A stretch of 64,000 bases of DNA from Nocardioidaceae bacterium (GTDB lineage Bacteria > Actinomycetota > Actinomycetes > Propionibacteriales > Nocardioidaceae), in contig JAURVT010000002.1 in NCBI GenBank assembly GCA_030655315.1, positions 124,001 through 188,000 of the forward strand. The letters run 5' to 3'. The translations under genes were made by a program, and so were the position numbers. The notes under the pieces are model-generated. The model did not search any database. It was not told the DNA's origin and saw only the letters and a list, made by a program, of their open reading frames with translations. Shown here in pieces: positions 18,198-27,357 of this stretch. Positions within the stretch are counted from its first letter, which is position 1; each line of letters opens with the position of its first letter.

Positions 18198-18746
18198 GTG
18201 CCCCGTCGTCCCCGCCCCACCCTCGTCGCCCTCGCCGCCGCCGGCGCGCTCGCCGTGCCCGCCGCCGGTGCTGCCTATGCCGCCACCTCGCCCAACCCCG
18301 TCACCACGCACGTCACCGTCGCCGACCGCGTGGACACCGAGGGTCCGCTCGACGTCGAGCAGGCCGTCCACGTCGTGGGCACCGACGACGACACCGTGGT
18401 CTACAAGATCAGGACGTACGAGCCGTTCGACGTCGGAGATCTTTCGCGCACCAAGCGGACGGTCGTCGTCGAGCTCGACACCGACGGCGAGCCGGGCTCG
18501 GAGCGCAGCATCCGCGTGAGCGCCCCCGCGGGGAGGCTGCGTGCCGAGCTGATCTCGAACGCCACCCGTGAGGTGATCAAGCCCGTCGCCGTCCAGCTGC
18601 TCGGCGAGCGGACGCTGCGGCTCACCGGTGCCCGGGCCGACATCGGCGCGCGCAAGTACTTCTGGGTCACCACCTACCACTTCGCCGGAGACCCGATCAC
18701 CCGTCAGGACGTGGTGCCCGACCGCGGCTGGATCCGCCAGCGGTGA
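18198..18746 (+). CDS. Secreted protein of unknown function
   Basis: A 182-residue protein. GTG 18198 was chosen because GAGGAG lies 7 bases upstream and a signal peptide follows at once: basic start (PRRPRP), hydrophobic core rich in Ala/Val, and AYA-A cleavage near residue 26. The mature domain of about 155 residues has alternating charged and hydrophobic strands (TVVYKIRTYEPF, KRTVVVELDTDG, WVTTYHFAG), suggesting a beta-sandwich exported domain. No family is recognised. It is a single-gene unit convergent with the gene ending at 18762. Confidence 0.75.
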   Translation: MPRRPRPTLVALAAAGALAVPAAGAAYAATSPNPVTTHVTVADRVDTEGPLDVEQAVHVVGTDDDTVVYKIRTYEPFDVGDLSRTKRTVVVELDTDGEPGSERSIRVSAPAGRLRAELISNATREVIKPVAVQLLGERTLRLTGARADIGARKYFWVTTYHFAGDPITRQDVVPDRGWIRQR

Positions 18747-18761
18747 GCCGTGGCAGCGAGG

Positions 18762-19406
18762 TCAGCGGGTCTCGCCGTCGCCCTGGCCGCGGCGACGCTC
18801 GCGGTTCCTCCTGCGCAGCTGGGGCAGGAAGAACGACGCCGCCAGGGCGATCGCGAGCACGAGGCCGACGGCGAGGGTGGGGGTGCTGGTGTCGGCCTCC
18901 TCCGAGGCCGCGGGCGACGGGTCGGCGCCGGCGGTCGGCGTCGGGGTGGCCGAGGGGCCGGCTCCGGGGTCAGCGTCCGGGGCCTGCGCGCCGGCGCCCC
19001 GGCCGAGCGGTGTGGCGGGGCCGAACGCGGTCTGCGCCGATGCGAGCACCTGGTCGCTCACCTCGGCGGTGCCGTCGCAGTCGGTGGTGCTCAGCACGCC
19101 GTCGTCGCTCCGGGCGAGCACCAGGTACTGGCGGTCGGTCCGCCAGCCGACACCCACCGACGACGTCGGCTCGTCGCCGTCGACCACGACCTGGGCCCCC
19201 GGCGAGCCGGCGTACACGTCGGTGACGACGAGCCGGGCGGCGCCGCCGCGCACCTGGGTGACGGTGCCGACGAACGCGACGTCGGCGCGCGCGGCGAGGG
19301 CCGCGAAGTCCGTGGTGGAGCACGAGGCGGCCGCGGGGGCGCCGGGGACGAGGAGCGCGGTGGTGCAGGAGACCACCGCGAGGACCGCCTTCGTCCAGCC
19401 CGTCAC
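18762..19406 (-). CDS. Secreted, C-terminally membrane-anchored protein of unknown function
   Basis: A 214-residue protein with an N-terminal signal peptide (core AVLAVVSCTTALLV, cleavage near AAA). The extracellular domain of about 100 residues carries three Cys and strands such as VAFVGTVTQVRGG and YLVLARSDDG. A Pro/Thr/Ala-rich stalk, a single transmembrane segment (LAVGLVLAIALAASFFL) and a basic tail RRRNRERRR follow. This is the classic layout of an actinobacterial cell-surface protein. The extracellular part is reminiscent of OB/TIMP-like domains (C-x-C start, 'FVGTVT' strand), but I do not assign it. It is divergent from the DNA ligase gene. Confidence 0.75.
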   Translation of the reverse strand: MTGWTKAVLAVVSCTTALLVPGAPAAASCSTTDFAALAARADVAFVGTVTQVRGGAARLVVTDVYAGSPGAQVVVDGDEPTSSVGVGWRTDRQYLVLARSDDGVLSTTDCDGTAEVSDQVLASAQTAFGPATPLGRGAGAQAPDADPGAGPSATPTPTAGADPSPAASEEADTSTPTLAVGLVLAIALAASFFLPQLRRRNRERRRGQGDGETR

Positions 19407-19465
19407 GGTCCGCTCCCCTCGTCGCCCGATCCACGGTGTGACGCGGGGTGGGCCACCATGGTTCC

Positions 19466-20989
19466 ATGCTGCTCGCGCGACTCGCCTCCTGCTCCGACGC
19501 GCTGGCCGCCACCTCGTCGCGGCTGGAGAAGCGCCGCCTCGTCGCCGAGGCCGTGACGCAGGCTTCCGCGGAGGAGGTGCCGCTCGTCGTGTCGTACCTG
19601 TCGGGGGCGCTCCTGCAGCGCCGCACCGGCATCGGGCATGCCTCGCTGCGCGACCTGCCGCCGCCGGCCGACGACCCCACGCTCGACGTGCTCGAGGTCG
19701 ACGCCGCCCTCGACGCCGTGTCGCGGGTGGCCGGCCAGGGGTCGGCGGCGGTCCGCGCCGAGGCGGTCCGGTCGCTGTTCGCCCGGGCCACGGCGGGCGA
19801 GCAGCGCTACCTGGTCGCGCTGATCTCCGGCGAGGTGCGGCAGGGGGCGCTCGAGTCGGTCGCCCAGGACGCCGTGGCCGAGGCCCACGGCATCGCCCAG
19901 GCCCGCGTGCGACGGGCGGCGATGCTGCTCGGCTCCACGGTGGAGGCCGCTCGGCTGCTCGTCACCGAGGGCGCGGAGGCACTGGACGCCGTCCGCCTGC
20001 AGGTGGGCGTGCCGGTCAGCCCGATGCTCGCGGCGTCCGCCGCCGACCCCGCCGCCGCGGCGGAGAAGGCCGGGCTGCCCGCGCTCGTCGACGCCAAGCT
20101 CGACGGCATCCGGGTGCAGGTGCACCGTGACGGCGACGAGGTGCGGATCTGGTCGCGCAGCCTCGACGAGCTCACCGACCGCCTGCCCGAGGTGGTGGAG
20201 GTCGTCCGCGCGCTCCCCCAGCAGCAGCTGGTGCTCGACGGCGAGGTGATCGCGCACCGTGCGGACGGTGCTCCCGAGGCCTTCCAGGTGATCGCGTCGC
20301 GCACCGCGAGCCAGGTCGACGTCGCGGTCGCGCGTGAGCGCACACCGGTACGGCTGTGGGTGTTCGACCTGCTGCACCTCGAGGGCCGCGACCTGATGGA
20401 CGAGCCGCTGGAGGCACGGGTCGCCGAGGCGGCGCGCGCGCTGCCGGCCGACCTGCTCGTGGAGCGCACGCTCGTGGACGACGTCGACGCGCTCCGCACG
20501 GTGTTCGAGGACGCCGTCCTGCGGGGGTACGAGGGCGTGGTCGTCAAGCGGCCGGATGCGCCCTACGCGGCCGGCCGTCGCGACAGCGGCTGGGTCAAGG
20601 TCAAGCCGCGACACACCCTCGACCTCGCCGTCGTCGCCGCCGAGTGGGGACACGGCCGGCGCACGGGCAAGCTGTCCAACCTGCACCTGGCCGCCCGCAC
20701 CGACGACGGCGACGGCTTCGTCATGCTCGGCAAGACCTTCAAGGGCCTCACCGACGACGTGCTCGCCTGGCAGACCGAGCAGCTGCTCGCTCGCGAGGTG
20801 CGCCGGACCGCCGCGACGGTCCACGTCGACCCGCCACTGGTCGTCGAGATCGCCCTCGACGGCCTGCAGGACTCGACCCGCTATCCCGGGGGCGTCGCGC
20901 TGCGGTTCGCCCGCGTGCTGCGGTACCGCGACGACCTCGGACCGGACGACGTCGACACCCTCGCCACGGTGCGCGCCCTGCGCAGCTGA
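19466..20989 (+). CDS. ATP-dependent DNA ligase (mycobacterial LigB-like)
   Basis: A 507-residue ligase. Residues about 1-170 form the all-alpha N-terminal domain (YLSGALLQRRTGIG). The nucleotidyltransferase motif I is AKLDGIR with adenylated Lys211, followed by motif III (VFDLLHLEG), motif IV (YEGVVVKRP) and motif V (GWVKVKPRHTLDLAVVAAEWG). The C-terminal OB domain completes it. Length and order match the LigB class of actinobacterial ATP-dependent ligases, which coexist with the essential NAD-dependent LigA and act in repair. ATG 19466 was chosen over an upstream GTG at 19448 because it begins at the conserved MLLARLA. Confidence 0.92.
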   Translation: MLLARLASCSDALAATSSRLEKRRLVAEAVTQASAEEVPLVVSYLSGALLQRRTGIGHASLRDLPPPADDPTLDVLEVDAALDAVSRVAGQGSAAVRAEAVRSLFARATAGEQRYLVALISGEVRQGALESVAQDAVAEAHGIAQARVRRAAMLLGSTVEAARLLVTEGAEALDAVRLQVGVPVSPMLAASAADPAAAAEKAGLPALVDAKLDGIRVQVHRDGDEVRIWSRSLDELTDRLPEVVEVVRALPQQQLVLDGEVIAHRADGAPEAFQVIASRTASQVDVAVARERTPVRLWVFDLLHLEGRDLMDEPLEARVAEAARALPADLLVERTLVDDVDALRTVFEDAVLRGYEGVVVKRPDAPYAAGRRDSGWVKVKPRHTLDLAVVAAEWGHGRRTGKLSNLHLAARTDDGDGFVMLGKTFKGLTDDVLAWQTEQLLAREVRRTAATVHVDPPLVVEIALDGLQDSTRYPGGVALRFARVLRYRDDLGPDDVDTLATVRALRS

Positions 20990-21033
20990 GTGTCGGTTGG
21001 ACACCGGCCAAAAGGGACGTCCTAGGATGAGGC

Positions 21034-21732
21034 GTGGCCTCGCAGGAGCAGGAACCCCAGGTCCGCCGCAGGACCGGCGCCATCGCCGCGCGCCGTCGCG
21101 AGCGCGAGGAGGAGATCCTCGCCGCCACCCGCGAGCTGTTCGACGCCGCCGGGGTGCGTGACGCGCAGATCGAGGACATCGCCAACGCCGTCGGCATCAA
21201 CCGCGCGATCATCTACCGGCACTTCTCCGGCAAGGAGGAGCTCTTCGCACTGACCCTGGTGGGCTACCTCGAGGAGATCACCGCGGCGATGCAGGCCGCG
21301 GACGACGCCTCGGCCCCGCCGTCCGACCGGCTGGCCCGGGTCAGCGGCGCCTTCCTGGACTACGGCGCCCGCTACCCCGCGTTCGGCGACTGCGCCCTGG
21401 CGCTGCTGCGACGTCCCGGGGACGAGCTCCTCGAGGACGTCAGCGAGGCCGCGATGCTGCGCCTCGGCCAGGGCATGGTCGGCGCGATCGGCAGCCTCGT
21501 CGCCGTGCTCCAGGCGGGCCAGGCGACCGGCGAGTTCGCGCAGCGCGACCCGCACCTGCTCGCGAACGTGCTCTACGCCCAGGCGCTCGGTGCGCTGCAG
21601 CTGGGCCGCAACCAGATCGCCGTCAGCGGCGAGGTCGACGGCACGCCGGAGATCCACCGGGTGTCGTTCGAGCAGGTCCGGGGCTACCTGATCGAGGCCG
21701 CCCTCGCGGTCGCCACCGGCCCCGCCGCCTGA
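21034..21732 (+). CDS. TetR-family transcriptional regulator
   Basis: A 232-residue repressor with GTG start. The helix-turn-helix is at about residues 25-70 (ILAATRELFDAAGVRDAQIEDIANAVGINRAIIYRHFSGKEELF), and the C-terminal ligand domain is all-helical. It is tail-to-tail with the thiolase gene (14 bases between stops). The divergent thiolase/reductase promoter nearby contains the palindrome ATACCGTCGGTAT, a plausible binding site. A TetR regulator adjoins the corresponding gene set in mycobacteria, so acyl-CoA-responsive control of that set is the likely job (inference). Confidence 0.9.
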   Translation: MASQEQEPQVRRRTGAIAARRREREEEILAATRELFDAAGVRDAQIEDIANAVGINRAIIYRHFSGKEELFALTLVGYLEEITAAMQAADDASAPPSDRLARVSGAFLDYGARYPAFGDCALALLRRPGDELLEDVSEAAMLRLGQGMVGAIGSLVAVLQAGQATGEFAQRDPHLLANVLYAQALGALQLGRNQIAVSGEVDGTPEIHRVSFEQVRGYLIEAALAVATGPAA

Positions 21733-21745
21733 CCCGGCTCGACCC

Positions 21746-23059
21746 TCAGCGCTCGAGGATCGCGGTGACGCCCTGCCCGCCGGCGGCGCAGATCGAGATG
21801 ACGCCGCGCCCCTGACCCTTCTCGGCCAGCAGCTTCGCGAGGTTGGCGACGATGCGCCCACCGGTGGCCGCGAACGGGTGACCGGCCGCGAGCGATGATC
21901 CCGCGACGTTGAGCTTGGCGCGGTCGATCGAGCCGAGCGGCGCGTCCAGGCCCAGGCGCTCCTTGCAGAAGATCGGGTCCTCCCACGCCTTGAGCGTCGA
22001 GAGCACCTGCGACGCGAACGCCTCGTGGATCTCGTAGAAGTCGAAGTCCTGCAGCGTGAGGCCGTGACGCTCGAGCATCCGCGGCATCGCGTAGGTCGGG
22101 GCCATCAGCAGGCCCTCGCCGCCGTGCACGTAGTCCACGGCGGCGGTCTCGTAGTCGGTGAAGTACGCGAGCGGCTCCCAGCCCTTGGACGCGGCGTACG
22201 ACTCCGACGCGAGCAGCACCACGGACGCGCCGTCGGTGAGCGGGGTCGAGTTGGCGGCCGTCATGGTGCCGGCCGCGCCCTTGCCGAACACCGGCTTGAG
22301 GGTCGCGAGCTTCTCGACGCTGGAGTCCGGACGCAGGTTCTGGTCGCGGTCGAGGCCGAGGAACGGCGTGACCAGGTCGTCCTGGAAGCCGCGCTCGTAC
22401 GAGGCGGCGAGGTGGTGGTGCGACGCGACCGCGAGCTCGTCCTGCTCCTCGCGCCCGATCTCCCACTCGACGGCGGTGAGCGCCTGGCTCTCCCCCATCG
22501 ACAGGCCCGTGCGGGGCTCGGAGTTCTGCGGGATCGACGGCACGAGGTGCGCCGGGCGGACACGGGCCAGCACCGCGAGCCGGGCCTGCAGGGTCTTCGC
22601 CCGGTTGGCGTCGAGCAGGATGCCGCGCAGCTTCTCGCCGACGGCGATCGGCGCGTCCGACGTGGTGTCGGAGCCGCCGGCGATGCCGACCTCGATGCGT
22701 CCGAGCGCGATTTTGTTCGCCACCTGGATCGCCGCCTGGATGCCCGTGTCGCAGGCCTGCTGGATGTCGTAGGCGGGAGTGTCGGGTGCCAGCACCGACC
22801 CGAGGACGGCCTCGCGGGTCAGGTTGAAGTCCTTGCTGTGCTTGAGCACGGCACCGGCCACCACCTCGCCGACGCGCTCGCCCGCGAGGTCGTGGCGCGC
22901 GGCCAGGCCGTCGATCGCCGCGGTCAGCATGTCCTGGTTGGACGCGTGGCTGTAGACCGTGTTGGAGCGGGCGAACGGGATGCGGTTGCCGCCGATGACG
23001 GCGACGCGCTGCGTCCGCGTGGCCGCGGACTTCGAGGCCTGGGTCCTGGTCTGCGCCAT
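21746..23059 (-). CDS. Acetyl-CoA C-acyltransferase (thiolase), FadA2/FadI-like
   Basis: A 437-residue thiolase. The acylated Cys is in QQACDTGIQAA, the active-site His in LAAGHPFAATG and the second Cys in SICAAGGQG. NFEIHEA-type wording appears as DFYEIHEAFASQVL. ATG 23059 with a GGAG-type element upstream begins MAQTRTQASK; the longer frame lacks homology. It cleaves 3-ketoacyl-CoA. It is divergent from the FabG4-like reductase gene, an arrangement I recognise from mycobacterial fadA2-fabG4-htdX clusters. With the reductase and dehydratase it forms a set able to run a beta-oxidation or reverse elongation cycle. Confidence 0.92.
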   Translation of the reverse strand: MAQTRTQASKSAATRTQRVAVIGGNRIPFARSNTVYSHASNQDMLTAAIDGLAARHDLAGERVGEVVAGAVLKHSKDFNLTREAVLGSVLAPDTPAYDIQQACDTGIQAAIQVANKIALGRIEVGIAGGSDTTSDAPIAVGEKLRGILLDANRAKTLQARLAVLARVRPAHLVPSIPQNSEPRTGLSMGESQALTAVEWEIGREEQDELAVASHHHLAASYERGFQDDLVTPFLGLDRDQNLRPDSSVEKLATLKPVFGKGAAGTMTAANSTPLTDGASVVLLASESYAASKGWEPLAYFTDYETAAVDYVHGGEGLLMAPTYAMPRMLERHGLTLQDFDFYEIHEAFASQVLSTLKAWEDPIFCKERLGLDAPLGSIDRAKLNVAGSSLAAGHPFAATGGRIVANLAKLLAEKGQGRGVISICAAGGQGVTAILER

Positions 23060-23164
23060 GGGGGGCTCCTCGGGTTGGGCTCGGCTCGAGCGGCGTTGCG
23101 AGCGCCACACCCGACGGTGTGGACTGCCTGGGAGCACCACGTTACAGTCGCAGGAGAGTTTCAG

Positions 23165-23177
23165 ATACCGTCGGTAT
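23165..23177. promoter_or_regulatory. Putative TetR operator in the divergent thiolase/reductase promoter
   Basis: ATACCGTCGGTAT, two perfect six-base arms around one base, 22 bases before the FabG4-like start and in the 139-base region shared with the thiolase gene. Form and position suit a TetR-family dimer such as the one encoded at 21034. The link is by proximity only. Confidence 0.55.
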
Positions 23178-23198
23178 TCGAGAGATGGGACACACCCG

Positions 23199-24563
23199 AT
23201 GAGTGACCGCTACCAGGCGCTGACGCACAGCACGATCGGCCGGCTGCTGGTCAAGAACCTCGGGCTGCCCGACCCGCCGCTGCTCGAGCGCTGGACCGAG
23301 GGCTCCCCCGTCGTCGACGGCACCGTGCTCGTGGGCGCGGCACCTGGGAGCTCGCTGGGCGACGGGCTGGTGCGCGCGCTCGGCGAGGGCGGCGTGACCA
23401 CCGCGACCGCCCGGCTCGACGGCGAGCGGTACAAGGGACTGGTCCTCGACGCCACCGGCATCGGCTCCACCGCCGACCTGGCCGCCGTCCCGGAGTTCTT
23501 CACCCCGGTGCTGCGCAGCCTGCGCTCCAACGCCCGCGTCGTCGTGGTGGGCACGCCGCCGGCCGAGGCCGACACCGACTCCCGCGCCATCGCCCAGCGC
23601 GCGCTCGAGGGCCTCACCCGCTCGCTCGGCAAGGAGGTCGGCGGGGGGACCACGGTCAACCTCGTCTACGTCGCCGACGGCGCGCACGAGGCGCTGCGCT
23701 CGACGCTCGAGTTCCTGCTGTCGCCCAAGTCGGCCTACGTCTCGGGCCAGGTCGTGCGGGTCGGCACGGTCGGCGTCACCGACGCGCCCGCGGTGGCCGA
23801 CCCGCTGAAGCCGCTCGACGGCAAGGTCGCGCTCGTCACCGGTGCGTCCCGCGGGCTCGGCCTCGCGATGGCCTGCACGCTGCACCGCGACGGCGCCCAC
23901 GTCATCGGCCTCGACGTCCCGCAGCTCGCCGGCGAGCTGCAGACCCAGATGGCCGCGATCGACGGCGAGACCATCGCGCTCGACATCACCGCCAAGGACG
24001 CCCCGAAGCGCATCGCGCGCCACGTCAGCACCCAGGCCTTCACCAAGAAGCACGGCGCGGGCCTCGACGTGCTCGTCCACAACGCCGGCGTCACCCGCGA
24101 CAAGCGGCTGCGCAACATGCGGACCGAGGTCTGGGACTCGGTGATCGACATCAACATCGGCGCCCCCCAGCGCATCACCGCCGAGCTGCTCGACCAGGAC
24201 CTCCTCAAGCCGCACGCCAGCGTCATCGGCGTCTCGTCCATCGCGGGCATCGCGGGCAACAACGGCCAGACCAGCTACGCGACGTCGAAGGCTGCGGTGA
24301 TCGGCTTCGTCGACGAGCTGTCCCGCCGGGTGGCCGTCCGCGGCATCAGCGTCAACGCCGTCGCACCGGGCTTCATCGAGACCGACATGGTCGCGACCAT
24401 CCCGTTCGCGGTCCGCGAGGCCGGACGCCGGATGAACTCGATGACCCAGGGCGGGCGTCCGGTCGACGTCGCCGAGGCCGTGGCCTGGTACGCCCACCCC
24501 GGCTCGTCCGCGGTGTCGGGCAACGTCATGCGGGTGTGCGGCCAGAGCCTGCTGGGCGCCTGA
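23199..24563 (+). CDS. High-molecular-weight 3-oxoacyl-ACP/CoA reductase, FabG4-like
   Basis: A 454-residue reductase, about 200 residues longer than ordinary FabG. The first 200 residues form a degenerate Rossmann-like domain without a clear nucleotide motif (GRLLVKNLGLPDPP, ARVVVVGTPP). The catalytic SDR domain begins near LDGKVALVTGASRGLGLAMA and has HNAGVTRDKRLRNM, SSIAGIAGNNGQTSYATSKAA and NAVAPGFIETDM. This bipartite layout is that of mycobacterial FabG4, which uses NADH and acts on CoA substrates. It is followed after one base by the MaoC-type dehydratase gene, so the two are co-transcribed. Confidence 0.92.
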   Translation: MSDRYQALTHSTIGRLLVKNLGLPDPPLLERWTEGSPVVDGTVLVGAAPGSSLGDGLVRALGEGGVTTATARLDGERYKGLVLDATGIGSTADLAAVPEFFTPVLRSLRSNARVVVVGTPPAEADTDSRAIAQRALEGLTRSLGKEVGGGTTVNLVYVADGAHEALRSTLEFLLSPKSAYVSGQVVRVGTVGVTDAPAVADPLKPLDGKVALVTGASRGLGLAMACTLHRDGAHVIGLDVPQLAGELQTQMAAIDGETIALDITAKDAPKRIARHVSTQAFTKKHGAGLDVLVHNAGVTRDKRLRNMRTEVWDSVIDINIGAPQRITAELLDQDLLKPHASVIGVSSIAGIAGNNGQTSYATSKAAVIGFVDELSRRVAVRGISVNAVAPGFIETDMVATIPFAVREAGRRMNSMTQGGRPVDVAEAVAWYAHPGSSAVSGNVMRVCGQSLLGA

Positions 24564-24564
24564 G

Positions 24565-25449
24565 GTGACCACCCGCACGGTCGACGGCGCACCGTCGACG
24601 CTGCCGCTCTACCTGCGCGCGGCACTGCCCGCCCTGCCCGGCATCGGCTCGCTGCCCGGCGTCCGCCACTCCGGTCGCGACGTGCCCGACCTGACGCTGC
24701 GTCGTGAGGGCGTGGGCACCGACCTCCGCGAGCTCGCCGAGTACGCCCGGGTCTGCGGATTCCCGCTCGGTTCCGACCTGCCCGTGACCTACCCGCACAT
24801 GGCCGCGTTCGCCCTGCACCTGCAGCTGATGTGCGACACCGCGTTCCCGTTCGCCCCGATGGGGCTGGTGCACCTGCGCAACACCATCGTCCAGCACCGC
24901 CCGATCGGCACCGGCGAGACGTTCGACGTCGAGGTGCGCGGAGCCCGTCTGCGTCCGCACCCCAAGGGCCGGCTCGTCGACATCGACACCTCGGTGACGG
25001 CGTCCGGCGCCCTGGTGTGGGAGGAGGTCACCACGCTGCTCGCCCGCGGCTCCGGACGTGGGGACGAGACGTCACCGCCTCCGTTGGACGGCGTCGACGC
25101 GCCACTGGGCAGCACGCGCTGGCGGCTGCCGGCCGACCTCGGTCGCCGGTACGCGGCCGTGTCGGGCGACCGCAACCCCATCCACCTCTACCAGGTGACG
25201 GCCAAGGCCTTCGGCTTCCCGCGTCAGATCGCCCACGGCATGTGGACGACGGCTCGCGCCCTGGCCGCGCTGGAGGGACGCCTGCCCGACGCGGTGAGGG
25301 TCGACGTCGAGTTCCGCCGCCCGGTGCTCCTGCCGACCACCGTGCAGCTCGGCACGCGGGTCGACGACCGCACCACCACGTTCGGCGTCACCAGCACCCG
25401 GGGTGAGAAGACGTCGACGCACCTGGTCGGACGCGCCGCGCCCGCCTGA
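24565..25449 (+). CDS. MaoC/hot-dog 3-hydroxyacyl dehydratase, HtdX-like
   Basis: A 294-residue double hot-dog protein. The hydratase motif lies in the second half: YAAVSGDRNPIHLYQVTAKAFGFPRQIAHGMWT, with the Asp/His pair used for water addition or removal. The first half is a degenerate hot-dog fold (TYPHMAAFALHLQLM). GTG start one base after the reductase stop. It interconverts 3-hydroxyacyl and trans-2-enoyl thioesters. With the thiolase and FabG4-like reductase it supplies three of the four steps of a beta-oxidation-like cycle; the missing acyl-CoA dehydrogenase is not in this window. Confidence 0.9.
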   Translation: MTTRTVDGAPSTLPLYLRAALPALPGIGSLPGVRHSGRDVPDLTLRREGVGTDLRELAEYARVCGFPLGSDLPVTYPHMAAFALHLQLMCDTAFPFAPMGLVHLRNTIVQHRPIGTGETFDVEVRGARLRPHPKGRLVDIDTSVTASGALVWEEVTTLLARGSGRGDETSPPPLDGVDAPLGSTRWRLPADLGRRYAAVSGDRNPIHLYQVTAKAFGFPRQIAHGMWTTARALAALEGRLPDAVRVDVEFRRPVLLPTTVQLGTRVDDRTTTFGVTSTRGEKTSTHLVGRAAPA

Positions 25450-25459
25450 GCCCGCTGCT

Positions 25460-26347
25460 CTACGCGCGCCTGCGCGCCGGGTCGACGGGGCGGATCAGGC
25501 CCTCCTGCGCGACGCTGGCGACGAGCGTGCCGTCCTCGGCGTAGACGTTGCCGGTGGCGAAGCCCCGGGCGCCGGCGGCCGACGGCGAGGTCTGGTCGTA
25601 GAGCATCCACTGGTCGGCGCGGACCTCGCGGTGGAACCACACTGCGTGGTCCAGGGACGCGGCCTGCACCTTGCTCGAGCCGATCAGCACCCCGTGGGGC
25701 ACCAGGGCCGAGCCCAGGAGGGTGAGGTCGCTGGCGTAGGTGAGCACGGACGCGTGCAGCGCGTGCTGGTCGCCGGACGGCATCGTGCCGTTGCCGCGGA
25801 ACCACAGCCGCTGGACGGCGGGCACCTCCTCGCGCTCGCGTCCGCCCTCGGGACGGTTGTCGCCCACGTAGCGGACCTCCAGCGCGGCCCACTCCTCGCG
25901 CCAGCGTCGCGCTCGCTCGCCGCCGGCCTCGCCGAAGAGCTGCTCCAGCGTGAGCGAGTCCTCGACCCTGGGCACGTCGGGCATCACGTCCTGGTGGTCC
26001 CAGCCCGGCTCCTGGCGGTGGAACGACGCGGTCAGGTAGTAGATGATCTCGCCGTGCTGGCGGGCCGAGACCCGGCGCGTGCTGAACGAGCCGCCGTCGC
26101 GGATGCGCTGCACGTCGTAGATGATCGGGATCGCCGGGTCACCGCCGAGGATGAAGTACGAGTGCAGCGAGTGCACCCGCCGGTCGGGGTCGACGGTGGC
26201 CGACGCGGCCATCAAGGCCTGCGCGGCGACCTGGCCCCCGAACACCCGCACCAGCTCGGACTCACGGGGTTGCGCACCGCGGTACAGGTCGACCTCGAGC
26301 TGCTCGACCTCGAGCAGCTCGACCAGCTCGTCCAGGGAAGAAGGCAT
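25460..26347 (-). CDS. Acyl-CoA thioesterase II (TesB family)
   Basis: A 295-residue double hot-dog thioesterase. The N-terminal half has VFGGQVAAQALMAASATV and HSLHSYFILGGDP. The C-terminal half has SLDHAVWFHREVRADQWMLYDQTSPSAAGARGFATGNVY, the usual TesB signature including the catalytic Asp and Gln/Ser region. It hydrolyses medium- to long-chain acyl-CoA to free acid and CoA. It converges on the HtdX-like gene (11 bases between stops) and reads in the same direction as the PAC2 gene upstream. Confidence 0.93.
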   Translation of the reverse strand: MPSSLDELVELLEVEQLEVDLYRGAQPRESELVRVFGGQVAAQALMAASATVDPDRRVHSLHSYFILGGDPAIPIIYDVQRIRDGGSFSTRRVSARQHGEIIYYLTASFHRQEPGWDHQDVMPDVPRVEDSLTLEQLFGEAGGERARRWREEWAALEVRYVGDNRPEGGREREEVPAVQRLWFRGNGTMPSGDQHALHASVLTYASDLTLLGSALVPHGVLIGSSKVQAASLDHAVWFHREVRADQWMLYDQTSPSAAGARGFATGNVYAEDGTLVASVAQEGLIRPVDPARRRA

Positions 26348-26379
26348 GCCCGGGATCCTGCCACGTCGCCCGGCGACCC

Positions 26380-27303
26380 TCAGTCGCGGTCGTCCGGACG
26401 GTCCATCCGCGCCAGGAAGCGCTCGAACTGCTGGCCGAGCTCGTCGGCGCTGGGGATCTCCTCGTCGTCGGCGAGCAGCGAGTCCTCGGCACCGCGGGTG
26501 AAGACGTCGTACTGGGCCTCCAGGCCGGCGAGCACCTCGCCGCCGTCCTGCAGGGCGATCTGCTTCTCGATGTCGGCGAGAGTGTCGGCCTGCTTGAGGC
26601 GCAGGGGCTCGAGGTCGAGCTGCAGCCCGGTGCGGTGCGACAGCGCCTCGAGCAGCGAGATCGCCGCCGTCGGGTAGTCGATCTGCGCGAGGTATTGGGG
26701 CACGTGGACGACGTAGCCGACCGCGTCGTGCTCCCACTCCCCCAGCCGCAGCTCGAGCAGCGCCTGGGCGCTGCCGGGCACGACCAGCTGGCCGGACCAC
26801 AGGTTCTTGCGGTCGACCAGCTCGGGACGGCTCGCGTGGGACGTGATCATCAGCGGGCGGGTGTGGGGCACGCCCATCGGCACCGCGCCGAGCCCGACCG
26901 ACAGCGAGACGTCGAACGAGTCGACGACGTCGTGCACCTCGCCGACGAACTGCTCCCAGCGGTAGTCCGGCTCGGGACCGGTGAGCAGCAGGTACGGGGT
27001 GCCGGCGGCGTCGTGCTGCAGCCGGACGTCGAGCCGCGGGGCGTCGTAGGAGGTGTACCGGTCGCGGTCGAACACCATGGGCGGACGACGGGCGCGGTAG
27101 TCGTAGAAGTCGTCGACGTCGAACGAGGCCACGACGGGCGCGTCGTCGTCCTTGAGGTGCTCGGCGGCCAGGCGCGGCGCCGAGCCGGCTCCGAGGAACC
27201 CGTCGAGGGCGTGCACGAGGACCGGACGCGAGCCCGGCGGCAGCAGGCCGTCCGTGGCGTCGTCGTCACGGTCGCGGGAGAAGTACTGCGAGAACCGGCC
27301 CAT
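26380..27303 (-). CDS. PAC2-family (proteasome assembly chaperone-like) protein
   Basis: A 307-residue protein of the PAC2 family common in actinobacteria. Hallmarks are the N-terminal VLVHALDGFLGAGSAPRLAAEHL, VASFDVDDFYDYRARRPPM, and later PVMVFGxGAVPMGVPHTRP-like wording (VGLGAVPMGVPHTRPLMITSH). The tail is acidic, helical and probably coiled. The exact role in bacteria is unsettled; in eukaryotes relatives assist proteasome assembly. ATG 27303 was selected with GAGGAG close upstream; a GTG four codons earlier is possible. Confidence 0.88.
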   Translation of the reverse strand: MGRFSQYFSRDRDDDATDGLLPPGSRPVLVHALDGFLGAGSAPRLAAEHLKDDDAPVVASFDVDDFYDYRARRPPMVFDRDRYTSYDAPRLDVRLQHDAAGTPYLLLTGPEPDYRWEQFVGEVHDVVDSFDVSLSVGLGAVPMGVPHTRPLMITSHASRPELVDRKNLWSGQLVVPGSAQALLELRLGEWEHDAVGYVVHVPQYLAQIDYPTAAISLLEALSHRTGLQLDLEPLRLKQADTLADIEKQIALQDGGEVLAGLEAQYDVFTRGAEDSLLADDEEIPSADELGQQFERFLARMDRPDDRD

Positions 27304-27357
27304 CACGCTCCTCACAACACCGGGGGCGGCGGGGCGATTCCCACCGAGGCCCCAACC

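Noticed and set aside
17902-18519. Possible small gene in the spacer before the secreted-protein gene
   Set aside because: Frame is Ser/Pro/Arg-rich shadow of the secreted-protein gene and has no Shine-Dalgarno.
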